A DNA stretch of 64,000 nt from Neospora caninum Liverpool (lineage: Eukaryota > Apicomplexa > Conoidasida > Eucoccidiorida > Sarcocystidae): NCBI RefSeq assembly GCF_000208865.1, contig NC_018389.1, positions 744,001-808,000 on the forward strand, written 5' to 3'. The position numbers were made by a program, and so were the translations under genes. Shown piece after piece: positions 50,227-62,461 of the stretch. The notes beneath the pieces were generated by a model. That model did no database searches, was not told the origin of the DNA, and saw only the letters and a list, made by a program, of their open reading frames with translations. Numbering within the stretch: position 1 is the first letter of the stretch; every line of letters starts with the position of its first letter.

Positions 50227-51032
50227 GATACATATCCATATATATATATATATACATATATATGTATTGCTTTGCCTCGCCCGCTCTCTGCTCTCGCCCC
50301 CGCAGGCAACTGCTGTCTCCGAATCCCGCGGATCGGCCCTCGTCGATGACGCTTCTTCAGTCTTCTCTCTTGCCGCCAGCCGTTGAGGAAGAGCTCTTCA
50401 AAGCCTTTCTGTTGCGTCTTCGGACGCAGGTCCAGAACCCCTCGTGTGCGTCGCTTCCTCTGCGGGACGCGTCGCCTTCGCCGACGGGCCGGAAGAAAAC
50501 CGAACCCGCGGCGAAGAAAAGAAATCTCGACAAAACTCGAAACTCCCTCGCCACTGGTGGCGCGTCCCCAGACGACGCGCAGGCGCAGCGTCGAAACACC
50601 GCGCCAGGCCTCGCAGGAGAAGTGCTAAAAATCTTCTTTCGACGGCAATTCGACTCCGCCTCAGCAACTCTCTTCTTCAACGACTTCCTTGTAGGGCATA
50701 TCGACAAGCCGCAATGCTCATGCACATAAACTTATATGCACATATACGAATATATGTATATATATGCATATGGGTATTGAAATGCCAACATGCGCATACG
50801 AACACCTACATACACATCTCGTCATGCCAGTGTGTCGATAAAGATCTAAATGGACCTCCGGCGTTCGGGAGAAGAAACAAAATATGTGCAAACCTCTACG
50901 TGTGTGTTGGGATTCACACCTACTCTTCGGTTTCATGTGGTAAACCTGTATGCATAAACTCACATATATACAAATATATAAACGTATCTGTACTAGGCAT
51001 TCGCGTGAAGGCCCCAGCATTGGCCATGGTAT

Positions 51033-51073
<41 letters not shown>

Positions 51074-53187
51074 TATGTATGTGTATATAACTGTTTGTAT
51101 CTCTTAACACACAAATATATTATCTGTATATAATATTTATTGAGAGAGCAATGTGGGTGAGTAGAGACGTGTTGCTTCGTTCTACACCAGCTGTAGACAC
51201 ACGGCAACGGAGCGCATGTTTTAGGTGGGGACTTATTCACGCGTTTCGTTCGCCTGCGTTGCGGTTTCCCTTTCTTGCGAGATCGACTGAACGACGAGAG
51301 CCTGGTAACAGTGACGCCTGTCGTGTCTTTCTTTTTCTCACTTCCAGAAGAGATCTAACACGGCGCCTGAGCCTGAAACGCGGTGTGTCGTCCAGAGGAT
51401 TCTTGCCGAGTTCTTCGCCCGATGTGGCGCAGATGAGGTTCAGATTCCGCTCCTCGTTCCCCTTACGAAAGGCCTCGCCGCATGTGAAGAGGCAATCAAG
51501 CAGACGCGTAAGCAGGCGCATTTCTCCTTCCTCCTTCCGGCGTGCGTTCGCTTTCCTTCTCTGTCTCGGTCTTTTTTTCTCTATATCTCTGTCGTTCATT
51601 CTTTCGCTTTCTCGCATTCTATCTCTTCCCTTCTCCGTCTCGCTGTCTCTCTCTTTCGCCTCCACTGTTTTCACTCGGTCTCTTTCCTTTTCTTTCCCCG
51701 TTCTGTCCCTCTCGTTCTCGCTCTGGACTTGCTTTTTCCCATCCGTTTCCCTCTCGGTGTCGACTTCCGTCCCACTCCCCCTCGCCGCCCGCGGTGGTGT
51801 TCCTTTCTCGTCGCTTTTTCAGCCACGCATGCGTCCAGTCACCACTCCGAGTCCCTCTCGCTGCTCGACCAGCGGAATGTGCTGCTGACACTCCCGCGGT
51901 TCTTCACCTCGGCGCTGTGTGCATGCGGCGACGTTGGGGCCTTCCCCCTGTCTCTGCATTCTTCTTCTCTCACGCCCTCGCCCGAGGCGGCCCTCCTGGC
52001 CCTCCAGTCTCCGTCGCCGGCCGCGCCTGTCTCCACCTGTCCCTTCTGCGGGGGACCGTCCCCTGCTTCGGCGTCTCCTCTCTCTTCTCTCTCTTCTTCT
52101 TTTGCCCATTCGACGCTCTTGTCCTCGCCGCCTCTCCCGCTGCCTGGTCGCGCGGGGCGTGCTGGCGACGACGCAGACAAGTGCAGAGACAAACTCGAGG
52201 ACGCGGAACCTTCCCGCCAAGGACGAGAGTACCGGCGCTTCTGCGTCGGTCACTGCTACACTGCGCCCACCGTAGGTGCCCGTCGCCTACTCGCGTGTCG
52301 CCGATCCCCTTCTGTTTCCCTTTTTCTGTCGGCGCTTGGGCGAAAATCCTTGATTCGTGCGGGTCGTCGCCACGCGTATCTGTCGCTTCTCGACCTCCGG
52401 CGGTGTCCTCTTTGAACCTGAAACGCGCGCCTGTTGTTCCGACGCTTTGGCAGGCGACTTCGCCATCCCTCCTTCGTCACGTGATGCCCGTTTTCTCGTC
52501 CTCTGCCTGTCCGGTCCGCACAAGGGCTCTCTCGCTTTCTGTGGCGCCTGTGTGTGTGCGGGCCGAAGGCTCCCGCCCCTGTGTAGGTACACTCCATCCG
52601 CTTCCCCGTCGTTTCTCGGCTCTGACGGCTCTGTGCTCAGGTGTCGTTCCTCGCGAGCTACGGCCACCCTCTTCCTTACTTTTCGGCGTGCTTCCAGCTG
52701 CTCGTCCCTTCGTCCCCTGTCTCCGAGACCTGTCACGGGTCCCCTTCAGACCGTCGATCGTACAAAACTGTCTCGGCAGCGGAGAATCCCGTCCGCTCGT
52801 CCTCGCCGTCGCGATCCTCTTCGCGCCTCGTTCTCTCTCCAGAGGAGCAACGGACGGCGCTTGCAGAAGCGGAGATTCTTTCCGTCTGTGGCGGCGCGCT
52901 GAGGGCGGTCCAGACCGCGCTCGCCCTCCCGCTCGGCTGGCGAGTCTCCTGGACCCTCGGCAGTCTCATGCCTGCGATCCTCAGGTATACCCTCGAAACC
53001 AAACGCACCCGTCCTAACCGCCGATTGGGGGGAGGGGACCCGGATACTCGCTGTGACTCCAGTTTTAATCCGTGAAGGAACTTTTTTGGCATCGCATGCG
53101 GTTCCGCGCTGCTCGTGTTCGTGTCCCCCGTCGAAACAGCCCACACAACCCCCCTGTCTACCTATGCAGGCATACATGCCTATACAG

Positions 53188-53228
<41 letters not shown>

Positions 53229-54100
53229 CACGCATGTACAGCTATGTATCCAAATGCATGTGCATAACACTTTGTGTGAAAATATGCAGGTGTAGAGAAG
53301 CGTGGACGCGCTATTATACGCTTCGTTCCACGCTTCTGCCTGTCGTCCCCCAGAGCGCCCTATTAGAGTCAGAAGCATTTTCCGGGTTTCCGCGCGCATG
53401 CGGCCTCCCTCCAATGATAAATAGTGATGCGTGTTGGTTAATGCGTGTGCACTTGGCGGACGGTTTTTTCATATGCATATATATATATATATATATATAT
53501 AGTTGATTGACTGGTATACACAGATAGATCGATGCTTGTGCACCCCTCTTTTAGGCTGTCTCCAGCTGGAAGATGAAGTAGATGTACAGTTAGGTAGTTA
53601 GCTGTAGGAGGGCTCTCCTTCGTTGTCCGACCTAAGAGACTCGCGGCTGCGTCCTCGCGGGAGATTGGTCCGGAACCTCATCGGGTCGGCATTTCCTGCC
53701 TTTTTGCGTAGCCAACGCATGTGTGTTTGTGCATGCGCATGCGTGTCTCTTCGCTGCTGAGAATCGGCTGCGGCGACGTAGCGACTTTGGGCTGTCTCCT
53801 GAGTGCAAAGAAAAGAAGAGAGGCTGCGGCTTAGGGACCTGCAGGTGTACATACACCATGCTTCGCCCCGGCCACGCATGCAGCTCTTCCTTGCTTTGTG
53901 CCTTCACGTTTTGTCAGAGAATTTTTCTTCGTCCCGCTTTCTGATTTGGCGAACGCGATGGCGCTTCTCCGGCACGCCCGGCCCTCAGAGACAGGGACGG
54001 TTCCAGATTCGGCCCTCCAGAAGGCTGTCGAGAGACTCATTGAGGTGGGGAGAAGAAGCGAAACACCAGCTCCGATATGCAGGAGCCGCAAAACACCAAT

Positions 54101-54135
<35 letters not shown>

Positions 54136-57100
54136 ACATGCAGGCATCTACGTGTATCGGTGGATATATAGAAAGATAGATATGCAGCGATAGATATGTG
54201 TGGGTCCGGACGAACGGGGAGCAGTGGCAGAGTGTGAATGTCAGAGATAGAAAGAGAAGACCAACGAAGAGAACTCCCAAGCTGTGTGACGAAACAGAGA
54301 TCTGGTCGCGGCTGCCCAAGACCGTGCACCCATTGCTCGGGGGCAACGCATGCACAAAACCGCCATGCCGATCCATTTATATATATATATATATATCATA
54401 TTTGTGTAAGTCTATGGGTATGTCTCAAAACCGAATATATGCTTATATTGGTATGCACTTGCACAGTGATTGGATGGGCCCCTAGACGCTAGACCGGGTC
54501 TTTCGTTTTTCATGAAAAATGCATAGGAACTCTGTGTTTTGCACGTCTCTCTCCGCGGCAGTCTTTCGCGTTTCCACGGTTCCTTCCCATCGGTGAGTGT
54601 CTCCTTATTTTGTATTCGTCTCGTCTCTCCTCTTTTCTGTGCATTTCTTTCGGGTTTTCTCCCCCCGTCTCAGCCGCGTCCTCTCTTTCTGCGCATCTCT
54701 CTCCGTCTCTTCCACCTCTCTCCTGGACCCTTTCCCTGCTTATGTTTCGCCCGGGGTCTGCGCCCATGTCGTTCTCCTTTCCGACCGTTCTCTGAGCGAT
54801 GTGTTCTCTTTCTCCCTGTTGTGCCTGCTGGGCGTCGGCCGTTTTTTCAGTACCACTCTGTGTTGCCTTTTGCGGAACGCCCTCGTTTTGCGGAGACGCT
54901 CAAGAGCCTGGCGAAGGCTGACGGGGCGTCGGTGCGGGAGGTAGTAGCGCAGCTCTTTTCCGTCTTCTCCGAACTTCACTCGCGCATGCAAGGCGACGCA
55001 GTCCTCTCCAAGCTCTCCCTCCTTCTCTCCCATCGACCTCTTGCCCCCCGGCCTCTCCTCCTGCAGCTCCTCTCCTCGTCTTCGTCTCTCGCGGCGGCGG
55101 GATCCACCCGGGCGCCGCTGCTCGGCGAGAGACAGGAAGGCGACGCAGGCGCCGCGTCGCGCGACAAGGCGAGTCCGTCGGGGAAGGACGACTCGCGAGA
55201 GAAGGCTGACACGCGCGACGAAGACGCTGGCCGAACCTCGGAGGCCTTCCTCGCTGGCGAGGTCGGCAGACTGCTAGTCAGGGCTCTGTACATTGAAAGG
55301 ACCATCGGGAAATCTGGAGAAGACACTCGTCCCTTTCTCTTCCGCGTCTTCCTCCCTGGCGACTTCAGACCGTTCGACGCGATGGTGAGAACGAACGTTT
55401 GGCAAACGGTGACGCCCTAAACGCATGCAAAGGGAGGGGGAACGAAGGCTCGGAAGAAACACGTGAGGGGGGGGGGGGAAGGAACAACGGATGGGGGCAC
55501 TGCGCAAGTCGTCGCTGCGCATGTCGACGAGAAAAACGTGACAAAGGGAAGCAACTGGACGGGGACAGTAGGCGTGCGAGGAAACAGAGAGACGAGATGC
55601 GGGACAGCGTCTTGATGAAAAGGGGGGGAAGGATTGAGGAAACGGAGGAGGTTGAGTTGAAACCACGCGCAGGATGCAGGGGTTGTCTCCATATCTGCAT
55701 GCGGAACAGCCTGATTTCCGACAGGTTCCGAGTTGGAACTCCTCTCAAGCCGAAACCCATCTAAAACAGACACTTCACATCCCACGTCCCGGTTCCCCGT
55801 CTCTGTCTCTGTTCTCCAGGGTCTTCTCTTCCAAGCCTCCGTGGGAACCGCTCCGTTCCCCAACCCGTCTCCTTCCTTCGCCTCTTCTGCCTCCTCTTCT
55901 TCCTCCTCGTCCTCCTCTTCTTCTCATTTTGAAGGCATTCCTGTCGGGGATGGTGGGTTTCTGTTGGCGTGGGCGTGGAGCGGTCAAGAGGCCCGAGGCG
56001 GTCGCGCGTCTCGTCACGCTGCGGCGATTCCTTTCTCTCCGTTTGCGTCTCTTTCTTCCTTGTCGCAAAGGTCTGTGAGTGCCGCGCTGAAGCGGCGAGG
56101 CGACGAGAAGGACTGTCCTGCCTGTGCGTCGCCGCCCTCGGGGTTCCACACACTCAGTTTCGAGCTCGCTCTCGAACGCATTCTCTCCTTTTCTTCGCTG
56201 GTCAGACATCTGCACGGCATCCCCGCGCTGTGTGAACTGAGTGCGCATCTGCTACCGTCCTTCACGCTCCCGCTCGGCTTCTCCTCGGAAGCGAACGCGG
56301 CGGCTCTGCGACTCGCCGCAACTCTCACCAAAACGGCCGCCGCCCCGCCCGCAGGCGCCGCGACCGAGGCGATGGCGGAACCGGCACGCGACGGGCTCCT
56401 CGAGAGCGAAGACGAAGCCGCCTTGCCGCAGGTGGTGGTCACGGCGCAGAGCGCCAAGCATCTGCCTCTCGGCTTCTCCCTAGTCTGCAAACTCCTGCGA
56501 AGGGGTGTTCGAGTGAGCGAAAGAAATCGAAACGCCAACGAAACGGGAAGGACCACGCGAACCCACGCACCTCCACGGGACGTCTCCGCGGCCGTGCGCG
56601 CCTCGCTAGTCCGGCGTCTGTGTGTCGCATGCACACCGTAACGCGGCTTCGACTCCTACAGCCCTCGCTCTTTTTAGAGGCGACACGAATCTGCAGCATA
56701 CCGGCTTTGCATATATATATATATATATATATATATGCTTCTAGATAGAGAGATAGATAGATAGAGAATGAAAAGCACAATAGAACTTGGATCCGGTAAA
56801 CAAAGACATTCAAGATCTAAACCAGTATAGATAGAGATAAGGGTGAATGAAACGTGGAGGGGACGAAATCGTGGGCGCGGGGGAAGCCGGTGGTCTGCCT
56901 GTTTTTGCGAAGCGCTTGCTCCCTTGCCTTCTCCTCATGGCGTCTTTTTAGTCGACTCTGTCCCGGCCGCGTCGCGCTCGCGGCGGGCGTTTTCGTCGCG
57001 TCTTCCTCGCGCGTCGCGTTCTGTCTCTCTCTTGAGCCCTCTGCATGCAGATCGCATCTGTCGGTTCTCGTTTTTTTCAGGCGGAGTTGCGGGTGAGTCC

Positions 57101-57881
57101 AGTTGTCGAGACATCTTATTTCCAGCGGCTGCTTCGGCGTTCTCGCCGTATTCTCTACCACGTCCAAATTCAACACCACCGGGCGTCGGTGTCTTCTCAT
57201 GCGGCTATCCCTGCTTCTCACGCATCCGCTTCACTCTGTCACCACGAGACTGTCTCCGTCGCGGGTGCGCCGCCTGGCTTCTCCTCCGCTCTCGATCGGT
57301 CGCGCGACGTGTCCGCGCCGCTTCCGGCTGCTTCGGCTCCGAGCGGCTGGGGATCGCGGGAGGCTGCGGCGCTGCTGCGGGGCGAGAGTGGAGTTCACGG
57401 GTTAGGCGTCTCGCTCAAAGAGGAGCCTGCCGCTTCCCTTCTCGCGACTGGCGGCGCGTCGGGAGGCGCGGCGCTCGGGCTTTCCTCCTTCCTCGGCGGG
57501 GGTCTCTCGGCGCCCCACTCACACCTGGGGCCTTCCGTCGCCGCAGGCGCCTTCGCCGCTCAGAACCACCTCGCGACGGGCGCGCTTTTCCTGCCGCCGC
57601 TCGCGTGCGTCCCGGCGGCGTACGTCGTCGAAGAGCTGCATGCGTCTTGCGCGAACGGCGAGCGCGGCCTCGCGTCGGTCTTCTTCTCCGAGAGAAAGAA
57701 GCAGAAACTGTTCAACGAGGGCGCCGTCGTCCAGCTTCTCTGCACGGCCCTCGTCGAGGGATACAATGTCGGGGGCGAGAAAGGCAGTGGAGGGAAAAAA
57801 CAGAAAAAAGGCGGCGCAGGCGAACGCGGCGGAGAAAGCGAGTTTGGAAGACAACCAAAAGGCGGCAAAGAGCGACGGTGA
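39853..57881 (+). CDS. GCN2-like protein: RWD, degenerate eIF2-alpha-kinase-type domain, HisRS-like region
   Basis: Eighteen exons join in phase to 2963 codons: 39853-41882, 42385-43467, 43963-44607, 45283-45412, 45660-46268, 46774-47001, 47424-47690, 48315-48419, 48670-48830, 49628-49765, 50306-50690, 51348-51507, 51823-52271, 52641-52984, 53918-54044, 54851-55384, 55820-56512 and 57081-57881. Residues 1-660 are disordered. An RWD domain (about 662-1080) starts at EVRAMDAMY and includes [15 protein letters not shown], with long insertions. The kinase-like domain (about 1495-1800) has IVKQV (Lys1524), [23 protein letters not shown] (1702-1704), TAPE and NPADRPSS. It lacks the Gly-rich loop, alpha-C Glu (Gln1565) and HRD Asp (HVS, Ser1681). 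A HisRS-like region follows ([46 protein letters not shown]). GCN2 senses uncharged tRNA and phosphorylates eIF2-alpha. Toxoplasma has GCN2-like kinases IF2K-C and IF2K-D; I cannot say whether this is one of them. Confidence 0.85.
43540..43640. repeat. (TA)n/(TATATATG)n microsatellite
   Basis: TA run followed by repeated TATATATG units, in the second intron of the GCN2-like gene. Confidence 0.93.
46595..46679. repeat. 17-bp minisatellite, five copies
   Basis: Five head-to-tail units of GCTCTCGCCTTCTYCYK, exactly 17 bases each, alternate between a TTCCT and a TCCCG ending. The array is in the intron just before the exon for the kinase-like N-lobe and enlarges its pyrimidine tract. Confidence 0.93.
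50147..50268. repeat. (TA)n/(TACA)n compound microsatellite
   Basis: TA and TATACA/TCTACA units just upstream of the eleventh exon of the GCN2-like gene. Confidence 0.9.
51031..51070. repeat. (TA)n microsatellite
   Basis: Long TA run in the eleventh intron of the GCN2-like gene. Confidence 0.9.
53193..53223. repeat. (TA)n microsatellite
   Basis: TA run in the fourteenth intron of the GCN2-like gene; a second, shorter run lies at 53477-53502. Confidence 0.9.
54104..54132. repeat. (TA)n microsatellite
   Basis: TA run in the fifteenth intron of the GCN2-like gene; another short one lies at 54378-54396. Confidence 0.9.
56709..56767. repeat. (TA)n plus (GATA)n microsatellite
   Basis: A TA run followed by imperfect AGATAG/GATA units, in the last intron of the GCN2-like gene. 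Confidence 0.9.
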
Positions 57882-59470
57882 AGCGGCAGCGAAAGTGCCA
57901 AGACATTTACCAGAGAACCGAGAAGGGGAGAGAGAGCAGAGACGAGAAAGAGAGAATGCAAACCAAAGCGACTGCAGTCTGAGAAACACACAAAGGTGGA
58001 CAGAAAGAGAGGAGAAAAGATGCAGGTGGTCGACGAAGTAGGAAAGTCATGCGTGCCTTGTTCAGCGGACGCCTCGCTGGCCGGGCCCTCTGACGTTTTC
58101 TGCATGTGGGCGGGGTGGTCTTGGCGCAGTCGCGGGACTGGGGAACGCCTCGGTCTCCCTGGCTCTCTTTTTCGCGCGACTCGTTTTCGCGGCGACCTCG
58201 GCGCCTCTCCTTCTCATCGTGTGTTTCGGGGCGTGTGAGCAGGGAAGCTCGCGTTTTGTCGTCGTCTGTCGCTCGTCTCTTTCGGTTTCGCGATGCAGGG
58301 ACGCGTCCGGCGTTTGTCTAAAAAGCGGTCGGTGTCGGGTGTTTGTGATGTGCAGTTTTTGACGCACAGCCCTCCCAGTTCTTCATGGTTCCAACGCTCT
58401 GTCTCACAGAGCGACGCAGGTTCTGTCATCCCACCTCAGTCTCTTGTCTTTCTCTGCTACCTTGTCTTGGCAAACCCTCTTTGCTTTCTCGCGTCTCCGC
58501 TTTCATTCGCTTGCGTTGTGTCTCGGCTTCTCAGAGCCGCGGAGTCCCGTGGAGACCGCGCGTGAGGGTTTTTGCTTAGCGTCGCCCTCGGCTTCTCGCC
58601 TCCCCGCCGAGGTGCCGGTCGTCCCTTCTGTAATCTTTCCGGGAAAGAGTTCGTAGGGCGGGCTCGACGCACGTCCCTGTTGTGGCATTTTGCGAAGGAT
58701 TTCTGCCGGTCCAAAACCCTGAAACAAACCCCCTGCGGACCTCTTTGATGCCTGACGCCGGCGCCTCAAAAAAGGTGTCTCTGCTTGCGTTCGGACTGTC
58801 TCCTTTCGCCCCACCCATCCGTCGATGTATGCTCGGCTCTTGCAGCTCTTCATCTCGGCCGAAACACAAGCCAACGGAAATAGACACAAATCGATCGGTG
58901 TATATATATATATATATTTAGGCCTACGTAGATGTGTCTCTGAATGTGTATTTGGATACATTTTGCCACCTGACTATCTGCGTGTTTCCAAACACACCGG
59001 GAGAGGTGACGTTTCTTTCACTTTGCGCTTAAGCCTTGTTTCCGCAGTTCACGCAGCCCCATCGAACTGGCGATTCTGAAGGGCCTGGGCGAGGTTCTCA
59101 CATTGACGTTCCTTCTCTCTCTTCAGGTGTAGGTACGTGCAATTGCTTAGGTGCGAGCGAGATGCAGTTTTCCGCCTTTCCGACGCGTCGATGTCAGCGC
59201 CGGAGACACGCCCACCGGAAGAACTGCGAGGACAAAACTTGTGAAGGCTCGTGGGGATTGCCAGCCTTGTTCCTCGGTGAGAGGCCAACATGTCTCGAGA
59301 CTGGAGGCTGGCACTATGGTGTCTCGTCTGTTTGAAAGGCCGATGAAAAGGGGATTCTCTGGAAAGGGGACCACGTGACGAGACGCACCTCAGCCTCACG
59401 AGTCTCCCAGCGTAGTCGTTGGCCATGGAAACGGACGGGCAGCGCACGAGCAGGATCGAAAACAGACTGT
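57882..59470. other. Convergent intergenic region
   Basis: This separates the ends of the GCN2-like gene (plus) and the tubulin acetyltransferase gene (minus) and should hold both 3' UTRs. A short TA run lies at about 58900-58919. No other gene is seen. Confidence 0.5.
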
Positions 59471-62461
59471 TTACGTCCACTGAAGGAGTGACGCTACTTG
59501 CACGCTTCGCAGGTGGGCGCCGCCTCGCGCGAGTCTCGCGTCTTTGCGTTTCTCCGTCTCTCTCCACCTACCCCTCTCTTCGCTCCCGTGACCGCGCGAC
59601 ACCTCCGACTTGGGCTCTGGTTCTCGTTTTTCTCGAGCAACTGCTGTCGAGCTTCGCTCTGCCTCAGAGAGCCCCACCCCGACGCCGGGCGTGTCGCGTG
59701 GTGCCGACGCGACGGCGCTTCTTTCCGAGTCTGGCCACACCGCAGGGTCAAACGGGTAGGTTGGGAAAGAGGCGTCTGCTTTGCCGACCATTCCGTCTCG
59801 GTCTTGTCGCGGGTCGCTCGGAGGCGCATGCTTTCGGGAAGAATCCGACGTGTGCGAGGTGTAGGACGCGACGCAGAAATCGCGTTTCCTCGGAGACCTC
59901 GCGTACGTCGGCCGCTTGAGGGCAGACGAGACGCACTCCGGCGCTCGGAAGGAAGAACCACCGTTGCCCGTTTCCATATGCGATGTCTTTTCCTTCAGTG
60001 CGGCGCCTCTGCGTTCTTCCTCAGCCCTGGTTGAACACGATGGGTCCACCGAAATCGAAAAATAGGGATTGCCTTCTTTCCTCTGGTCTTCTCTTCGGTC
60101 CGCGTCTCGCTTCTCTTGTGAGTCTCGCGGGGCTTCGTGTCCGCGGTCGCCTTCTCGCCGGACGTGGGCGCGCGCGCCTTTCGCTCCGCTTAGGAGTGTC
60201 TCGTCGCTCTCTGTCGACGTCGCCCAACTCCCGCCTTCTCTTTCCACCAACTCTTGCGGCAAAGAGCGCGTCGCTCGCCTCGCGAGGCGAGCATGTGAAG
60301 GGAGCCCGGCGGGCGAGTCGCGCGAAAGGCAGCGCAGTCGAGTGTCTGTTCTGTCTCTTTTGTCTCCTTCGCTGCCGCCGAAGGCCGAAGAGCGCGACTG
60401 GAGCGTCGGCAGCAGACGATGGAAGGACTCCTCTCTGGACATTCCCTTTAGCTCGGCGTTGGTGGACGAGAGAATCGGCGAGAAGTCTGAGGAGCTTTTG
60501 CTGCTCACAGCTTCTCGGAGGCGCGTAAGCGAACCCGCTCTCGAGGGCGGCTCTGGAACTCGCGACTGGCCGCTCTGTCTCCGCTCCTGCCGGTTCGTGT
60601 GCTTCGCGAGAGGAGCCTGTGGACGGGACGCAGCCGTCTCCGATGGGACGAACATGAGGGAAGACGCTGAAGACGTGGAACCGGCTGGGGCAGAAGGGAT
60701 CTGGAGAGTCTTGACACGGGCTCCTGAGTGCAAGAAAGGCCTGGATAGTCGACTTCGTTCTGAGTTTGCCTCGAAGGGAATTCTGCCTTCGGTCTCTGCA
60801 ACCCGAGGCATTACGTGCACAGCACTCGTGTGAACGGGCCCCGCTTTCCTGCCTGCGAATCCGCTTTCCCCTTCCTTCGCACTTTCCTTCCGTTTTTCCT
60901 CAAAGTAAACATTGAACACCACAAAGTTGTTCGCCTGGGGAATGTACTCGCGGAGGGCAAAGAACTTCTTGAGAAAAGACAACATCTTGGACGAGGGACG
61001 ATCGTAGGCTATTTGTCCGGCCTGCAGACGCTCCGTCGCCAGCATGCGCTCAAACAGGCGGCGTCCGTGGCCTTCGCGCTGGCAACTCTCGAGGATGTAG
61101 AAATCTGAAGAGGCAGCGACACAGACGAGAAACAGAGATGCCAGAGGAGAAATTAAAAAGCTAGTGAACAGCGCGCAGCACGGAAAGCGAGCGGAGACAC
61201 TCCTGCAAGAAGCAAGATACGTGCGGGCGTCGACGCAACATGCCCTGTCTGTTTATGCATCTGCCAATGTATGTATATCCACCTGGGCGATATCGGATTG
61301 AATCAAGAGACGTCTGTGGAGCAAAAACTGAAGGGACGCGTGCGGGTGACCTGGATAGGTTTTGTTTTTTTCGAGAGAGTGGCGGACTCTGGCTCGCTTC
61401 CCTCACGGAGAGCAGGACCGAAACTCCAATCCCGAAACGCTTCTGCCGGACACCCCCATCTATAGGCACCGTGACTCGAAGGACGCCTGTACCAACATAT
61501 TTCCTGGAAAGCCAAAGTTCTGCGCGTTTTCGTCTCCCATGCTATGCTACTATCATGCGGAAGAGGCTAGACAGGCGAAGGCATGAATATAAACGGAGGA
61601 GCGCCGATCGAGAACGTCTGTTTTCGCAGAGTACGTACCTAAGAGAGAGAGCGCGTTGATTCTCTCCATGCCGGAGTTCGTGCCGACCCACAGGATCTTG
61701 TTTCCGATTTTCAGGAAGCCGCGGAGGAAGCCTCTGTCGATTCGCATGTACAGTCTCACGGCGCTGTCCACTTCGACGTCGCCCTTGCGAGGGGGGCCGA
61801 AAGGCGCCGGCTTTAAGGAGCCTGCCTCGAGTTTCGCAAGCGAAGTCATGGCGAACTGGATGCCTTGCGCAGCAGCAGACTTCTCTCCGAGACTGTCAAC
61901 TTTGCCTCTCAGGAACTGAAGAAGGTCGAAGCTCTGACTGCCAGTCTGGACCCAGAATCCGACGGCTTTCGCTCCCTGTGCAACCCCAGCGGAATCCGCC
62001 GCACTCGAAGAGACGTGAGGAGAAGCGGAAGAATCGGAAGCAGCGATGGGCTCGATGAAGGCGAAGGCACGAGGACAGAAGGCGTTTTGCCAAGCTGAGA
62101 GCGAGGCGGCATAGCCTGCAGGAACCGGAGGAAGGGACGATGACGCGGGGCGGCAGGAGACAGACGAACGGCGCAGCGGGTCCCCGACACAGGTCCCGCG
62201 GGGGGTGGGGGGGCGAGAGGCCGTGGACGAAGACGAGAGACGGGGCGGTCTGTGCTTGACAGCGTAGGCGCCGATTTGTGGAAGGAGCGACCGATCAAAG
62301 ATAAAGGTGGCCGCGCATGAATGGAGGGCCAGTTTCTGCAGAGGTTCCGCAGAAGAGAAAGAGGCAGAAACGCAAGCGTCGTCCTCCTCAGACCCCTTTT
62401 TTTGCGAGGGAGACGGAGGCGCGCACACCCGGCAGTGCAAAAACGCGAAAGGAACCTCCAT
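59471..62461 (-). CDS. ATAT: Alpha-tubulin N-acetyltransferase (MEC-17/ATAT family)
   Basis: Two minus-strand exons, 62461-61639 and 61104-59471, join in phase to 819 codons. The protein starts MEVPFAF, matching the MEFPF start of animal ATAT1. After an insertion of roughly 150 residues, the GNAT core resumes with FLRGFLKIGNKILWV, then DFYILESCQREGHGRRLFER, with the acetyl-CoA-binding QREGHGRR loop at about 283-290, then IAYDRPSSKMLSFLKK and IPQANNFVVF. The Asp of DFYI aligns with human Asp157. Its codon is split by the intron as G|AT, which confirms the join. The enzyme acetylates Lys40 of alpha-tubulin inside microtubules. About 470 residues after the core are Ser/Arg-rich and disordered, longer than in most relatives. 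The exact C-terminus is less certain. Confidence 0.9.

Noticed and set aside
51542..53017. 491-codon plus-strand frame rich in Ser, Leu and Phe
   Set aside because: It crosses introns and exons of the HisRS-like region and its composition comes from CT-rich introns.
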